Assembly: GCF_017939745.1 (NCBI RefSeq)
Contig: NZ_JAGKQQ010000001.1
Span: 6,711,299 to 6,775,298 of the forward strand
DNA: 64,000 bases
Reading direction: 5' to 3'
DNA from: Gemmata palustris
Lineage (GTDB): Bacteria; Planctomycetota; Planctomycetia; Gemmatales; Gemmataceae
In this document: piece after piece, positions 8,950 to 17,331 of the stretch
Position numbering within the stretch: position 1 is the stretch's first letter
Layout of the letters: each line of letters starts with the position of its first letter
Notes under the pieces: generated by a model
Seen by the model: only the letters and a program-made list of their open reading frames with translations
What the model was told of the DNA's origin: nothing
The model's database searches: none
Position numbers and translations under genes: made by a program

Positions 8950-9966
8950 TCAGTTGTTCTCGGTCAGCACGTAGCCGTCGGCGCGACCAGCGATAGCGCG
9001 GTAGGCGGCGGTGCTGATGCCTTTACGGAGCCCTCTGACGGAGCCGTCGCCGAACGAGAACAGTACGATCCCTCCAGTGTGGCGGCTCGAGAACGTGTAC
9101 CATTGGGACGAACTGGCGTCCTGGAGGCCCCACGCGACCGGCATCCCGCTGGCCCCGAACCAGGCCATGTGGAAGTCGCGGGTGATGCCGTTCCCGCCCA
9201 GTGTCTCGCCGAAGGCCAGGGTGTTCGATGTGCCGTCGGAGATGTCGGTCAGCTTCGTCTTCGAGTTTACGTAGTAGATGCCGGGGTAGAGGCGGTAACT
9301 GTCGTTGGCGAGCCCCATGTAGCCCCCGAGCCCACCCGCACAACCGATGTAGTTACCGGCCCCCGGCTGCCGGGCGGCCATCGTACCGGTCAGATCGTAG
9401 ATGTAGTCGATGCACACACTACCTGTGTTGAACGTGTTTGTGCAGTTATCGCCTGCGGCGTAGAAGTCGATCATTCCGGACGACGCGTTCTGGTTCGGGT
9501 TGTCCGACGGGCACTCGTAGGTCTTGATCTGGACCTGGGTTCCCGGGAGCGGGCCGGTCTGGTTGCCGTCCGAGCTGTACGGAGCCGTGCTGTACGCCCA
9601 CGGAGCGACAGTCGAGGGCGTCGTAAAGTACGCCTGCGGGAACTGCTTGAATACGTTGTCCTGCTCCATGTAGGGCAGGATGAAGGCCATTGTGCTGGCC
9701 TGCGATCCGGGGTACGAGGAATACGTCCCGAAGTTGGTGCCGCCCACGATGCCACCCGTCGGGAGAATCCCGTTCCCCGATTCGTAGTTCATCGCAGCGA
9801 GACCAATCTGCTTGAGATTGTTGCTGCACTTCATCCGGGCCGCGGCCTCGCGGACCTTCTGGACGGCGGGGAGCAGCAGTCCAATGAGGATCGCGATAAT
9901 CGCGATCACCACCAATAACTCGATCAGCGTGAATGCCTGTCGGGAACGTTTCTGCGTGCGCCTCAT
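8950..9966 (-). CDS. DUF1559 protein with prepilin-type N-terminal methylation motif
   Basis: A 338-residue exported protein of the planctomycete DUF1559 (SBP_bac_10-type) family. The N-terminus is a type IV prepilin-like leader with the cleavage/methylation motif AFTLIELLVVIAIIAIL, followed by the long hydrophobic helix and the conserved LLPAVQKVREAAARMKCSNN stretch. The C-terminal family motif, a His followed by an FGDGSVRGL box, is present. The ATG at 9966 has a strong ribosome binding site (GAGGAG, 6 bases upstream) and starts four basic residues before the leader; the open frame further upstream is not needed. Such proteins are thought to be pseudopilin-like surface components, but their exact role is unknown. 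A small lipoprotein gene follows. Confidence 0.95.
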   Translation of the reverse strand: MRRTQKRSRQAFTLIELLVVIAIIAILIGLLLPAVQKVREAAARMKCSNNLKQIGLAAMNYESGNGILPTGGIVGGTNFGTYSSYPGSQASTMAFILPYMEQDNVFKQFPQAYFTTPSTVAPWAYSTAPYSSDGNQTGPLPGTQVQIKTYECPSDNPNQNASSGMIDFYAAGDNCTNTFNTGSVCIDYIYDLTGTMAARQPGAGNYIGCAGGLGGYMGLANDSYRLYPGIYYVNSKTKLTDISDGTSNTLAFGETLGGNGITRDFHMAWFGASGMPVAWGLQDASSSQWYTFSSRHTGGIVLFSFGDGSVRGLRKGISTAAYRAIAGRADGYVLTENN

Positions 9967-10506
9967 GGGGCACTCCTCGAGAAAGAGGAACAAAAAATGG
10001 AAAATACTCGTCAACGGTTTTGCGAACTTTGGCGCAACTGCGAGTAACTGCGACCTAATACCGTTTAACGAACGAATGAGAGGTATCGCGGCCTCAACGG
10101 AACTAAACCGGGTTAGGAAAGAGTGAGCAAAAAACCGTGAGGAATCGGTTCGGAGAACGAGTGAGCCGCGAGTGGAATTAGTTGTAACCGAGGGGTGGAG
10201 CACAAGCAAGTGAAATTCCTACGAGTGCGCTGATGATTTTTGAAAGGCTGTGTTTCACAATGAATCGACAGCCGATCACGGTTTGGCCACTCGCCCGATT
10301 ATGACCTCGTTTTGTCGGCTTCGAGTACCCGCTTCCAACGGTCGCCGGTGCTGGTGGCCCACGGGCGACCGGCCGCGCGGTCCGTTGAGGAAGGCGGATA
10401 CAGTCACGGCTCGACTCACACGAGCTATCGGCCCGTCACGCACCGATTACCGTGGAGACGGGCCTGTCCTAACTTCATTTCCGTCATGCAACCGGCTACG
10501 AAGCCG
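9967..10506. other. Intergenic region upstream of the DUF1559 gene
   Basis: These 540 bases separate the DUF1559 gene from the end of the YiiX-like gene. The first 70 bases contain the GAGGAG ribosome binding site and an A-rich leader. Short reading frames in the rest look like chance high-GC frames with no motif or ribosome binding site. I see no repeat or RNA gene here. Confidence 0.5.
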
Positions 10507-11508
10507 TTAGCGGCGGCGCGAGAACAGGCGGTACGGTCGATCGAAGTACCCGATGCGCTGCGGTGGGGATTGGGCCGCGGGGACGGAAGGGGCACCGGGG
10601 GCGTACCCGACGACGGTAGGGGTCGGGGGCCGCTGACCGTCGCTCGGAAGCGGGTGAACCACGTGAGCGCCGTCGGTACCGATCCAGGGTGCCGGCGGCC
10701 GCGGGCGGTCGCTCCCGCGGAGGGCCGTGCCCGGGATCGGGGTCCACAACTGCGGCTCGCCCCACCCCCGCCCGGCCAGCGGCGGGTGCCGGTCGATGTA
10801 GGGGTTCCGTGACCGGTCGTAGAAGAGGTCCTGCGCGTAGGTCGCTCGGGGCCGCGCGGTCTTCGCGTCGACCAACCCCGCGTGGACCAGTGCCTCCACC
10901 ACGATCTGCACGCAGACGTACTCGTGACCGGGGCCGACCGGCTTGCCCACGAACCGCGTCACGATCGGGTTCCGCGCGCGGAACAGGGTGAGTTGCGCGG
11001 CGAAGCTCGGCAGGTTGTACTTCCCGCCCTCGGCCATCGCCGCGAACTCGGTCAGCCGGCGGTCCTGCTCCGGCGTCAGCGGCGTCTCGCGCTGCCGCAC
11101 CCAGATGTGGCCCGCGTACAAGTTCATGCAGTAGTCCAGCGGCGTGACCCGCGTAAAGGGGGTGAAGCTGAACCCCGACTCGAGCACCCCGGGCCGGCCG
11201 TCCGGCATCGTGACGACCAGCGCGCAGTGGCCCGGCTTCCCGCTCCGGGCGAACACGTACAGGACGTTGAACACCGGGTCGGGGTCGCTGAGGAGCAGAA
11301 CGTCGCCCGCTTTCGGGGCGTACTTGACCGCGGCCCCCCGCGGCACCGTGTTGAGATCGACCGCGGGGCAGTAGAGGTACCCGGACGGGGCTTCCGCCGG
11401 GACGTAAATGGGCGGGTAGGCCTTCGGCCCGAGCGGGTCGGCTCTGGCCCCGCCGAAAACATCGACGCCCGGAGCGAGAGCCAGAGTGAGAACGAGCGTC
11501 GGGACCAT
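10507..11508 (-). CDS. Secreted YiiX-like permuted papain-fold protein (NlpC/P60 superfamily)
   Basis: A 333-residue exported protein. The ATG at 11508 follows an AGGAG site and gives a signal peptide (MVPTLVLTLALAPG to the ARA cleavage site near residue 23). The core resembles the circularly permuted NlpC/P60 group (YiiX/YaeF): AGDVLLLSD at 67-75, GHCALVV with His94, a Glu at 110 and EYVCVQIVVEAL with Cys199. In this permuted fold the His precedes the catalytic Cys, as seen here. The substrate could be an amide or thioester bond, for example in peptidoglycan or a lipid. The last 70 residues are a proline/arginine-rich tail of low complexity. The assignment rests on motif order and is moderately confident. 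Confidence 0.7.
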   Translation of the reverse strand: MVPTLVLTLALAPGVDVFGGARADPLGPKAYPPIYVPAEAPSGYLYCPAVDLNTVPRGAAVKYAPKAGDVLLLSDPDPVFNVLYVFARSGKPGHCALVVTMPDGRPGVLESGFSFTPFTRVTPLDYCMNLYAGHIWVRQRETPLTPEQDRRLTEFAAMAEGGKYNLPSFAAQLTLFRARNPIVTRFVGKPVGPGHEYVCVQIVVEALVHAGLVDAKTARPRATYAQDLFYDRSRNPYIDRHPPLAGRGWGEPQLWTPIPGTALRGSDRPRPPAPWIGTDGAHVVHPLPSDGQRPPTPTVVGYAPGAPSVPAAQSPPQRIGYFDRPYRLFSRRR

Positions 11509-12027
11509 CGACCTACTCCTAAACGTTCCGTCGAACTGCTCCGGCTTCGAGTCACCTCTCAGCATTGCACTTACACCCCCCGCGGTAAACCGCCGTCACC
11601 GCTCGGTAAACTCCGAACCAGAGGCCCCCACCCGCCCACTCCTAAAAATCGTTACCACGCATCTCGGCACCGCCGCCGCTCTCACCCCGGCAACCGGACT
11701 CTCTATTCGGCAAGACGCACGTCTTATGGAATTGACCGCTTGCCTTATCGCCGTGGCGGACCCGTAAACGGTTCACCTACTTCGAGGGGTTGAAGGCGGA
11801 GCCGGCACGAGAAAGTACCCGCGCTGAAAGAAGGGTGTGGTCACTGGTACCGGGAACGGACGAAGCCGAGACCGACCGCGAGGGCGGCGCGACACGATTC
11901 CGGTGTCGCGAATCGGAACAGTGGCTCGACGAGCGGTGTCGCGAGCTGAGCCGACTTCGCTGCGAGTAAGGAGACAAAGTGGCCCCGCGCGTTTGGCACG
12001 CGGACTGAGCCGAGTGTGAAATCGGCC
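11509..12027. other. Intergenic region with a short GTGTCGCG inverted repeat
   Basis: A 519-base gap between the minus-strand YiiX-like gene start and the end of the VWA gene. It contains an 8-bp inverted repeat CGCGACAC (11888-11895) / GTGTCGCG (11903-11910), with a further GGTGTCGCG copy near 11936. No convincing gene is seen. The repeat could end the VWA cassette transcript, but it has no U-tract. Confidence 0.4.
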
Positions 12028-13584
12028 CTACGGACGGCTCATCCCCACGAAACTGCCGTCATTGTCGCGGGCCAGTGCCCAGAGAAACGCGCCGACCTCG
12101 ACGCTGTCGAAGTAGAACCCGACCGCGTTGATGCGGACCTTCGACTGGCCCGCGACCGGGCGGTTCCAGGTGCGGTCGAGTGTGTCGCGCACGTGCCGGC
12201 CCAGGATCGTGCCCTGCTCCGTTTCCGAGAGCGGCGGGTTCGCGCGCTCCTGGGCTGGAGTGAGCCCCGGGCCGCTCGTCGGGAGCCCGTCGGAAAACAG
12301 GTAGATCGTATCGAGCCCGGTGGTGCGCAGCGCGAACGCCTTCTCGAACGCCGCGAACACGTTCGTGTCGTCCACCGGCTTCACTTTGAGTAGCGCGGTC
12401 CGCACGCCCTCGACCGATTTCTCACCGTCGTAGGACTGCCACTCGCCGTCGTCGAACAGCCACTTCGCCGAACTCGAAAACACGATCACCTGGTACCGCT
12501 CCAGCGTGGGGATGCTCCGCATCACCTTGCACACCGTCTCGATCACCAGGGGCCACTTGGTGCTGTCGAGGGTTTGCAGGTCGCGCTTGCCCATGCTCCC
12601 GGACATGTCCACGAGGAACACGGCCCTCTTACCGGTCATCGCGACTCCGGCGAACCGCGACTCGGAGTCCTTCTGGAACTTGTTGTACTTGTCGGCCAGT
12701 TTCGCTTTATCGCCCTGGAGGTCGATGATGGTGACGTTCGCGTCGTCGACCTTCCTGGTGAGGTCTTTGATCTGCGCGCGGGCAGTACCGAGTTCTTCGC
12801 CGGCTTTGGCAGCGCCGGCCTTTGCCGCGGCCAGTTCCTCGGCCAGTGCCTTCGCCGCTGTTTGAGCCGCGGCGAGTTGCGCGTCCAGTTCCTTTTGTGT
12901 CGCGCGGAGCCGGGCCTCGAGGTCCGTGAGCTCCTTTTGCGCGGAGCTCATGCGGGTTTCCATCGCGACGCGCTCGTCGTCCTTGGTCCGCACGAGCCGC
13001 TGGAGCCCGTCCACCTGGGTCGCGGTGGCGGCGTCCTTCTTCGTCAGCGATTCGATGTCCTTTTGCCGCTTCTTGAGCAGCAGGTCCGCGTCGGTCATCT
13101 CCGCGCGGGCGGTGGCGAGTTCTTTGGCAGTCGCGCCGGCCTTCTTCTCGATCGCGGCGAGGTCGAGTTGGGTTGCGTCGAGGCGCTCTTGGGCCGCTTT
13201 CGCCTCGTCGCGTGCTACCGCGAGCTTGCGCCCGGTTTCGTCCTTCTCGGTGCGCGCCAGTTTGAGTTGGTCCGCGAGTTGACGCGCTTCGTCCATTAAC
13301 TTGAGGCGCACGCCCTCGAGCTCGGTGAGGGCCGCGGCCAATTTTCCGCGCTCGGCCTGTTCGGACGTGAGTTTCAGCTTGGTCGCGTCGAGGGCGCCCA
13401 GCGCCGCGGCGAGTTTTTTATCGGTGTTTTCCAGGTCCAGGAGCGCGGTGCGGTTCGCCTTCGCGCTCTCGGTGGCCATGCGGCTGTTGAGGAGGAACAG
13501 GAGCGTGACGCAGCCGAGCGCGCAGCAGAACACGTCCAGCATCCACATGCTGACCAGGGTCGGCTGCTTGTGGCGAACGCGCAT
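12028..13584 (-). CDS. ExbD-like membrane anchor fused to coiled coil and VWA domain
   Basis: A 518-residue protein. The N-terminus has a single transmembrane helix (residues about 14-34) preceded by MLDVF with Asp17, placed as the proton-carrying Asp of ExbD/TolR (MIDVxLxLL type). A long coiled coil follows (about 45-300; heptad-like runs of ERGKLAAAL, ELTDLEARLRATQ and similar). A C-terminal von Willebrand A domain starts near residue 318, with the MIDAS motif DMSGSM at 326-331 and further VWA elements (FSSSAKWLFDD, IYLFSDGLPTSGPG). It is the last gene of a three-gene minus-strand cassette, 21 bp after the Hsp70-fold gene. I infer an ion-driven stator whose periplasmic part carries a VWA domain. 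The role is undescribed to my knowledge. Confidence 0.8.
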   Translation of the reverse strand: MRVRHKQPTLVSMWMLDVFCCALGCVTLLFLLNSRMATESAKANRTALLDLENTDKKLAAALGALDATKLKLTSEQAERGKLAAALTELEGVRLKLMDEARQLADQLKLARTEKDETGRKLAVARDEAKAAQERLDATQLDLAAIEKKAGATAKELATARAEMTDADLLLKKRQKDIESLTKKDAATATQVDGLQRLVRTKDDERVAMETRMSSAQKELTDLEARLRATQKELDAQLAAAQTAAKALAEELAAAKAGAAKAGEELGTARAQIKDLTRKVDDANVTIIDLQGDKAKLADKYNKFQKDSESRFAGVAMTGKRAVFLVDMSGSMGKRDLQTLDSTKWPLVIETVCKVMRSIPTLERYQVIVFSSSAKWLFDDGEWQSYDGEKSVEGVRTALLKVKPVDDTNVFAAFEKAFALRTTGLDTIYLFSDGLPTSGPGLTPAQERANPPLSETEQGTILGRHVRDTLDRTWNRPVAGQSKVRINAVGFYFDSVEVGAFLWALARDNDGSFVGMSRP

Positions 13585-13605
13585 AGCTCCTCCTCGGCGA
13601 GTGGG

Positions 13606-14844
13606 TCAACCGCCGGCCCGCGGGGCGACGGGCTTCTTCGCGGCTTCGGTGAACGCGGTCGAATCCTTCGGCAGCGGAATCACACTATCCAGGTGCGCGC
13701 GGGGCAGGTTCTCGGCGAGCCAGCGCGGGACGAGCGCCGCGGTCGCGGTGGCCACCGCGTTCGGGGGCAGGATCTCGACCGCGGTGCCCTCGGGCGTGTT
13801 CGCGTGGACCGCGCGCACGAACCCCGGGAGCCGGGCGGCCGCGTCCGTCAGCCACACCGCGCGCGGCGGCTCGGCCAGCCCGATGCCGGAGACGAAGTCG
13901 CGCACCGAATCCCCGGTCAGGCGCGCGAGCGCGCTGCAATGGGCTTCGATCTCCTCCGGCTGTTGCAGCACGTCCTGGAACCAGTGGGCGGTGCGCACGG
14001 TGAGGCTCATGCGCTGCCCGGCGCGGGCGCGGTCGAGGGCCTCGTCGAGTTGCTCGAAGAGCGCCTGTTCCGCGTCGGCGGAGTCGCGCGGGTCGCGCCG
14101 GCACAACCGGACGCACCGGTCCGAGATCCCGTCGAGGAGCCGGTCCTTCCACGCCTTGACCGACAACCGCGGCCACACGGCCGAACCGACCATGCGGACG
14201 AGGTCGCGTTCCACGGAAACGAGCGCGGCGGAGCAGGCGAACTCGTCCGCGTCAACCACGATGACCGCACCGGGACCGCCGGACGCGGGCCGGAGCGGGA
14301 CCACCCAGTCCGCCCCGGCGGATTCGGGCGCTGCGGGCTTCCCGGTCAGCAGCGCTCCGGCGCGGTCCGCGGCGAGCGCCAGCGCGCCGACTGCGGTGCC
14401 TTTTAGCGGGAACTTGGCACGCACGGCGGCCGCCCCCACGCGCGCGACCTGGGCGGGGCCGAGATACACCGGCAGCGAGAGCACCACAGAATCCGATTCG
14501 TTCGCGACGGGTCCGCGCATCCGCTCGAAGACGATGCCGAGTGCGGATTCCGCGTTCAGCGTGTGCCGGCCGAGTTTCCACTCGCGCGCTTGTCCGAGAG
14601 CCGGGAGAAAGCTGGAGCAGACGCTGTGCGGCGCCTTTCGGCACAACGCGACGCCCGCGCGCCCGACTTCCGGGGTGCGCCGGTCGCCGGCGATGAAGAG
14701 CGCGAGTTCCGCGTCCGGTTCGTCGAGGACGAGCGTGCGCGGCTTGCCGCCGACCGCTTCCGCCAGCGCGCGGCTCGCGGTGAGGTCGATACCAACCGAC
14801 CGCGCGCGGTCGTGAACGGGAGTTTGCTTACGGGACCACAGCAT
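13606..14844 (-). CDS. Stand-alone degenerate Hsp70-fold (actin-like ATPase) protein
   Basis: A 412-residue cytosolic protein that aligns by motif order with the Hsp70 nucleotide-binding domain but has no substrate-binding domain. VGIDLTASRAL (17-27) matches the phosphate-1 GIDLGTT region. VVLSLPVYLGPAQVARVGAA (120-139) matches the Hsp70 VxTVPAYF-QR-A segment. VIVVDADEFACSAALV (194-209) sits where DLGGGTFDxSxL should be but lacks the glycines. VWLTDAAARLPGFVRAV (330-346) matches the VGGSTRIPxV adenosine region. Loss of the phosphate-2 glycines suggests weak or no ATP hydrolysis. The gene is 59 bp after the ExbB-like gene and 21 bp before the VWA gene, so all three are probably one operon. The Hsp70 assignment is inference from these ordered matches. 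Confidence 0.7.
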   Translation of the reverse strand: MLWSRKQTPVHDRARSVGIDLTASRALAEAVGGKPRTLVLDEPDAELALFIAGDRRTPEVGRAGVALCRKAPHSVCSSFLPALGQAREWKLGRHTLNAESALGIVFERMRGPVANESDSVVLSLPVYLGPAQVARVGAAAVRAKFPLKGTAVGALALAADRAGALLTGKPAAPESAGADWVVPLRPASGGPGAVIVVDADEFACSAALVSVERDLVRMVGSAVWPRLSVKAWKDRLLDGISDRCVRLCRRDPRDSADAEQALFEQLDEALDRARAGQRMSLTVRTAHWFQDVLQQPEEIEAHCSALARLTGDSVRDFVSGIGLAEPPRAVWLTDAAARLPGFVRAVHANTPEGTAVEILPPNAVATATAALVPRWLAENLPRAHLDSVIPLPKDSTAFTEAAKKPVAPRAGG

Positions 14845-14903
14845 TCGGACACCGTTGTTGGAATCGTTGCCGGTCGCGACCCGTCCGTGGGCACCCGCGC
14901 CAC

Positions 14904-15701
14904 TCACACGCCCGCGTGTTCCGTTGCCGGATCGTAGAGCCGCAGGAGCAGGTGCTCCTGGCAGTACTGCTGCGCGTCCGTGACGAGCGTCTCTTCGGCC
15001 CGCTGCACCATGTGTACGAAGTACATCAGGGCCAGACTCAGGACGAGCGCCACGAGTGTGCAGTCGAACGCGATCTTCAGTTGGTCCTTCGCCTGGCGGG
15101 TGAACTCCGCGATGTCGGGATCGTTCGCGCCGAACGCGCCGCCGAGCCCGCGGACCGTGCCGACGAACCCGATCGCCGGGATCGCCCACGCGAGGTAGTG
15201 GACCGTGGACATCCCCGTGACCAACCGCGACAACTCGACATCGGCCTGGTTGCGGACCACTTCCCCCACGTCGGTCGCGGACTTGCTGATCGCGAACTTG
15301 CCCAGGCCGAGCCGGATCATGTTGGCCAATACGAACGGCCGACCCGCGGTGACTTGTTCCACTTTTCGCGCGAGCGGGCGGGCGTCTTCCGGCAAAATCC
15401 GCGCCCCCTCTTCGGTGGGCAGCAGTTCCAACCCGAACGCCCGGCGCTGGCGCAACACTTCGCGGTACCGGCTCTGCAGAATGAGGGTTGCCCACACCGC
15501 GCAAACGTAACAGAGTACCTGCTCGAACCCGAGGAGCAACCGGCCCAGGCGCTCCGGCGTCCACCGGGCCGCGAGTTCCTCGCGCGATTCGGGGCTGCCC
15601 ATGATTTGCCACAACGGGGCGATCACCGCGCCGACAATGAGCAGCGCGATCACGAGCAGGAGCCACTCGCGCGCGGGGCGGTGGGACGCGGGTATCGACA
15701 T
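14904..15701 (-). CDS. MotA/TolQ/ExbB-family proton channel protein
   Basis: A 265-residue inner-membrane protein with about four transmembrane segments: residues 13-33 (LLLVIALLIVGAVIAPL), 55-75, a helix around 170-195 and one around 213-235. The family signature is clear: AWAIPAIGFVGTVRGLGGAF in the third helix and DCTLVALVLSLALMYFVHMVQRAEE in the fourth, matching ExbB/TolQ/MotA pore helices. The ATG at 15701 gives a short cytosolic N-terminus before the first helix; the longer open frame upstream has no support. It is the first gene of a cassette with an Hsp70-fold protein and an ExbD-like VWA protein. I infer that it forms the channel half of an ion-powered stator. Confidence 0.9.
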   Translation of the reverse strand: MSIPASHRPAREWLLLVIALLIVGAVIAPLWQIMGSPESREELAARWTPERLGRLLLGFEQVLCYVCAVWATLILQSRYREVLRQRRAFGLELLPTEEGARILPEDARPLARKVEQVTAGRPFVLANMIRLGLGKFAISKSATDVGEVVRNQADVELSRLVTGMSTVHYLAWAIPAIGFVGTVRGLGGAFGANDPDIAEFTRQAKDQLKIAFDCTLVALVLSLALMYFVHMVQRAEETLVTDAQQYCQEHLLLRLYDPATEHAGV

Positions 15702-16014
15702 CAACCGTCCCCCAAACTCGGAACCGCGCGACCACCGGACCGCGCAACCACAGAGCGATATTGTCGGTCCCCAACTGTCGGGCCGCAAGCACCTGTGTAC
15801 CGAACGTGCCGACATGTTAAGCTGAGCGGCCGAGAACCTGGCCCCCAACCTCCCCAGCCTCTACCCGCGCCGGCCCTGTCAGCGGAATTTCCACGTGGAC
15901 CGGCTACGAAGGAAGGGGAACCGAGTCAGAAGGCACCGGCTTTAAGCCCCTCCCTTTTTAGGGGAGGGGTTGGGGAGAGGTTCTTCTATCCAACTTTACG
16001 GAGAAACACTCACC
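15702..16014. other. Divergent intergenic region with C-rich/G-rich hairpin
   Basis: This 313-base region separates the ExbB-like gene (minus) from the FG-GAP gene (plus) and must hold both promoters. An 8-bp hairpin (CCCCTCCC at 15947-15954 with GGGAGGGG at 15962-15969) lies 46 bases before the GTG start. A TGGGGAGAGG stretch follows it. No gene is seen. Confidence 0.45.
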
Positions 16015-17283
16015 GTGCGCCATTTACTCTCCGCGCTCTTCGCACTCGCCGCACCTCCCCTATTCGCGGCCGACACCCCGAAATTCAAAACCCAGGAAAT
16101 CGATACCGGCCTGAAGATCGGTTACGCCGTCATCACCGCGGACATTGATGGCGACAAGAAACTCGACATCGCGGTCGTCGATCAGCACAAGATCGTGTGG
16201 TACCAGAACCCCGGTAAACCGGACGCGCAGTGGAAGAAGCACGTCATACTCGACGGCAAGACGCGCCCGGACAACGTGTGCATCGCGGCCATCGACATTG
16301 ACGGCGACGGGTTACCGGAACTCGTGGTCGGCGCCGCGTGGAAGCCGTTCGACACCGCGAACGCGGCGCAACTCGTGTGGCTGAAGCGCGGGAAGAGCGT
16401 CACCGACGAGTGGACGATGCACGAGCTGCCGTGCGACGAACCGACGGTTCACCGCGTCCGGGTGTTCGATATTGATGGCGACGGCAAACCGGAGATCGTT
16501 CACGTCCCGCTGATGGGGCGCGGGTCGAGCGCGAAGGGTAATTGGACCGACGGCAAACCCGCGCGCATTATTGCGCTCAAAGTTCCCGCGAAAGAACCGG
16601 AGAAGAAGGGGAACTGGAAGACGGAAGTGCTCTCGGAAGAACTGAACGTGTGCCACAACTTCTGTTTGGACAACGAGGTGTTCTCAACCGAAGGGCGTGG
16701 ACCGCATTTTCTGGCCCAAATCCTCGTGACGAGTTATGAGGGCGTTCATCGACTCACGCGGGCGAAGGACACGTGGACAACGACCAAGATTGGGGCCGGC
16801 AACCAGGCTAACCCGAAGAGTAATCGCGGGGCGAGCGAGATCAAGGTCGGCCGCGTCGGGGCAGGCATCGGCACAATTGCGACAATCGAGCCGTGGCACG
16901 GGAACCAAGTTGTCACGTACACTCCGCCGGCGCGAGCGGGCGAGAAATTGTGGGAGCGGCACGTTATCGACGAGCAACTCCGCTGGGGGCACGCGGTCTG
17001 GTTCGCGGACCTCGACGGCGACAAGGTCGATGAACTCATCATCGGCGTGCGCGACGACCCGAACCCGAAGATGGGCGACACCTTCAAGGAGCGCCGCGGG
17101 GTGCGCGTCTACAAATGCACCGACGGCAAAGGCGCGCGGTGGGAGCGGACGATTCTGGACGACGGCGGAGTGGCAGTCGAAGACCTGACCGCGGCCGACC
17201 TCGACGGCGACGGCAAGGTTGACATCATCGCCGTGGGCCGCGCGACCGGGAATTGCCGCATCTACTGGAACCAGGGGAAGTGA
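16015..17283 (+). CDS. Secreted FG-GAP/VCBS repeat beta-propeller protein
   Basis: A 422-residue exported protein. I choose the GTG at 16015, which gives a good signal peptide (MRHLLSALFALAAPPLFA) and has GGAG 12 bases upstream. The mature part carries FG-GAP/VCBS-type calcium-binding repeats with the DxDGDxxxD pattern: ADIDGDKKLDIAVVD, AIDIDGDGLPELVVG, VFDIDGDGKPEIVHV, DLDGDKVDELIIG and DLDGDGKVDIIAVG. These form a beta-propeller blade series. Proteins of this type are abundant in planctomycetes and are probably cell-surface or periplasmic; no catalytic residues are visible. It is convergent with the RbfA-like gene, with a strong hairpin between the two stops. Confidence 0.9.
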   Translation: MRHLLSALFALAAPPLFAADTPKFKTQEIDTGLKIGYAVITADIDGDKKLDIAVVDQHKIVWYQNPGKPDAQWKKHVILDGKTRPDNVCIAAIDIDGDGLPELVVGAAWKPFDTANAAQLVWLKRGKSVTDEWTMHELPCDEPTVHRVRVFDIDGDGKPEIVHVPLMGRGSSAKGNWTDGKPARIIALKVPAKEPEKKGNWKTEVLSEELNVCHNFCLDNEVFSTEGRGPHFLAQILVTSYEGVHRLTRAKDTWTTTKIGAGNQANPKSNRGASEIKVGRVGAGIGTIATIEPWHGNQVVTYTPPARAGEKLWERHVIDEQLRWGHAVWFADLDGDKVDELIIGVRDDPNPKMGDTFKERRGVRVYKCTDGKGARWERTILDDGGVAVEDLTAADLDGDGKVDIIAVGRATGNCRIYWNQGK

Positions 17284-17294
17284 CTTCAATGGGA

Positions 17295-17322
17295 CGGGCC
17301 GCCGGAATCATCCGGCGGCCCG
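17295..17322. terminator. Bidirectional hairpin between convergent genes
   Basis: A perfect 12-bp stem (CGGGCCGCCGGA with its complement) and a 4-base loop (ATCA) sit between the stop of the FG-GAP gene and the stop of the RbfA-like gene. No U-tract is present on either strand, but the position suits a shared transcription end. Confidence 0.5.
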
Positions 17323-17331
17323 CGGTGCGTA

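Noticed and set aside
12028-15701. Zorya-type defence system (ZorA/ZorB with helper)
   Set aside because: The channel is ExbB-like and the partner has an ExbD-like helix and a VWA domain, with no MotB/OmpA peptidoglycan-binding domain and no ZorC, ZorD or ZorE helicase or nuclease.
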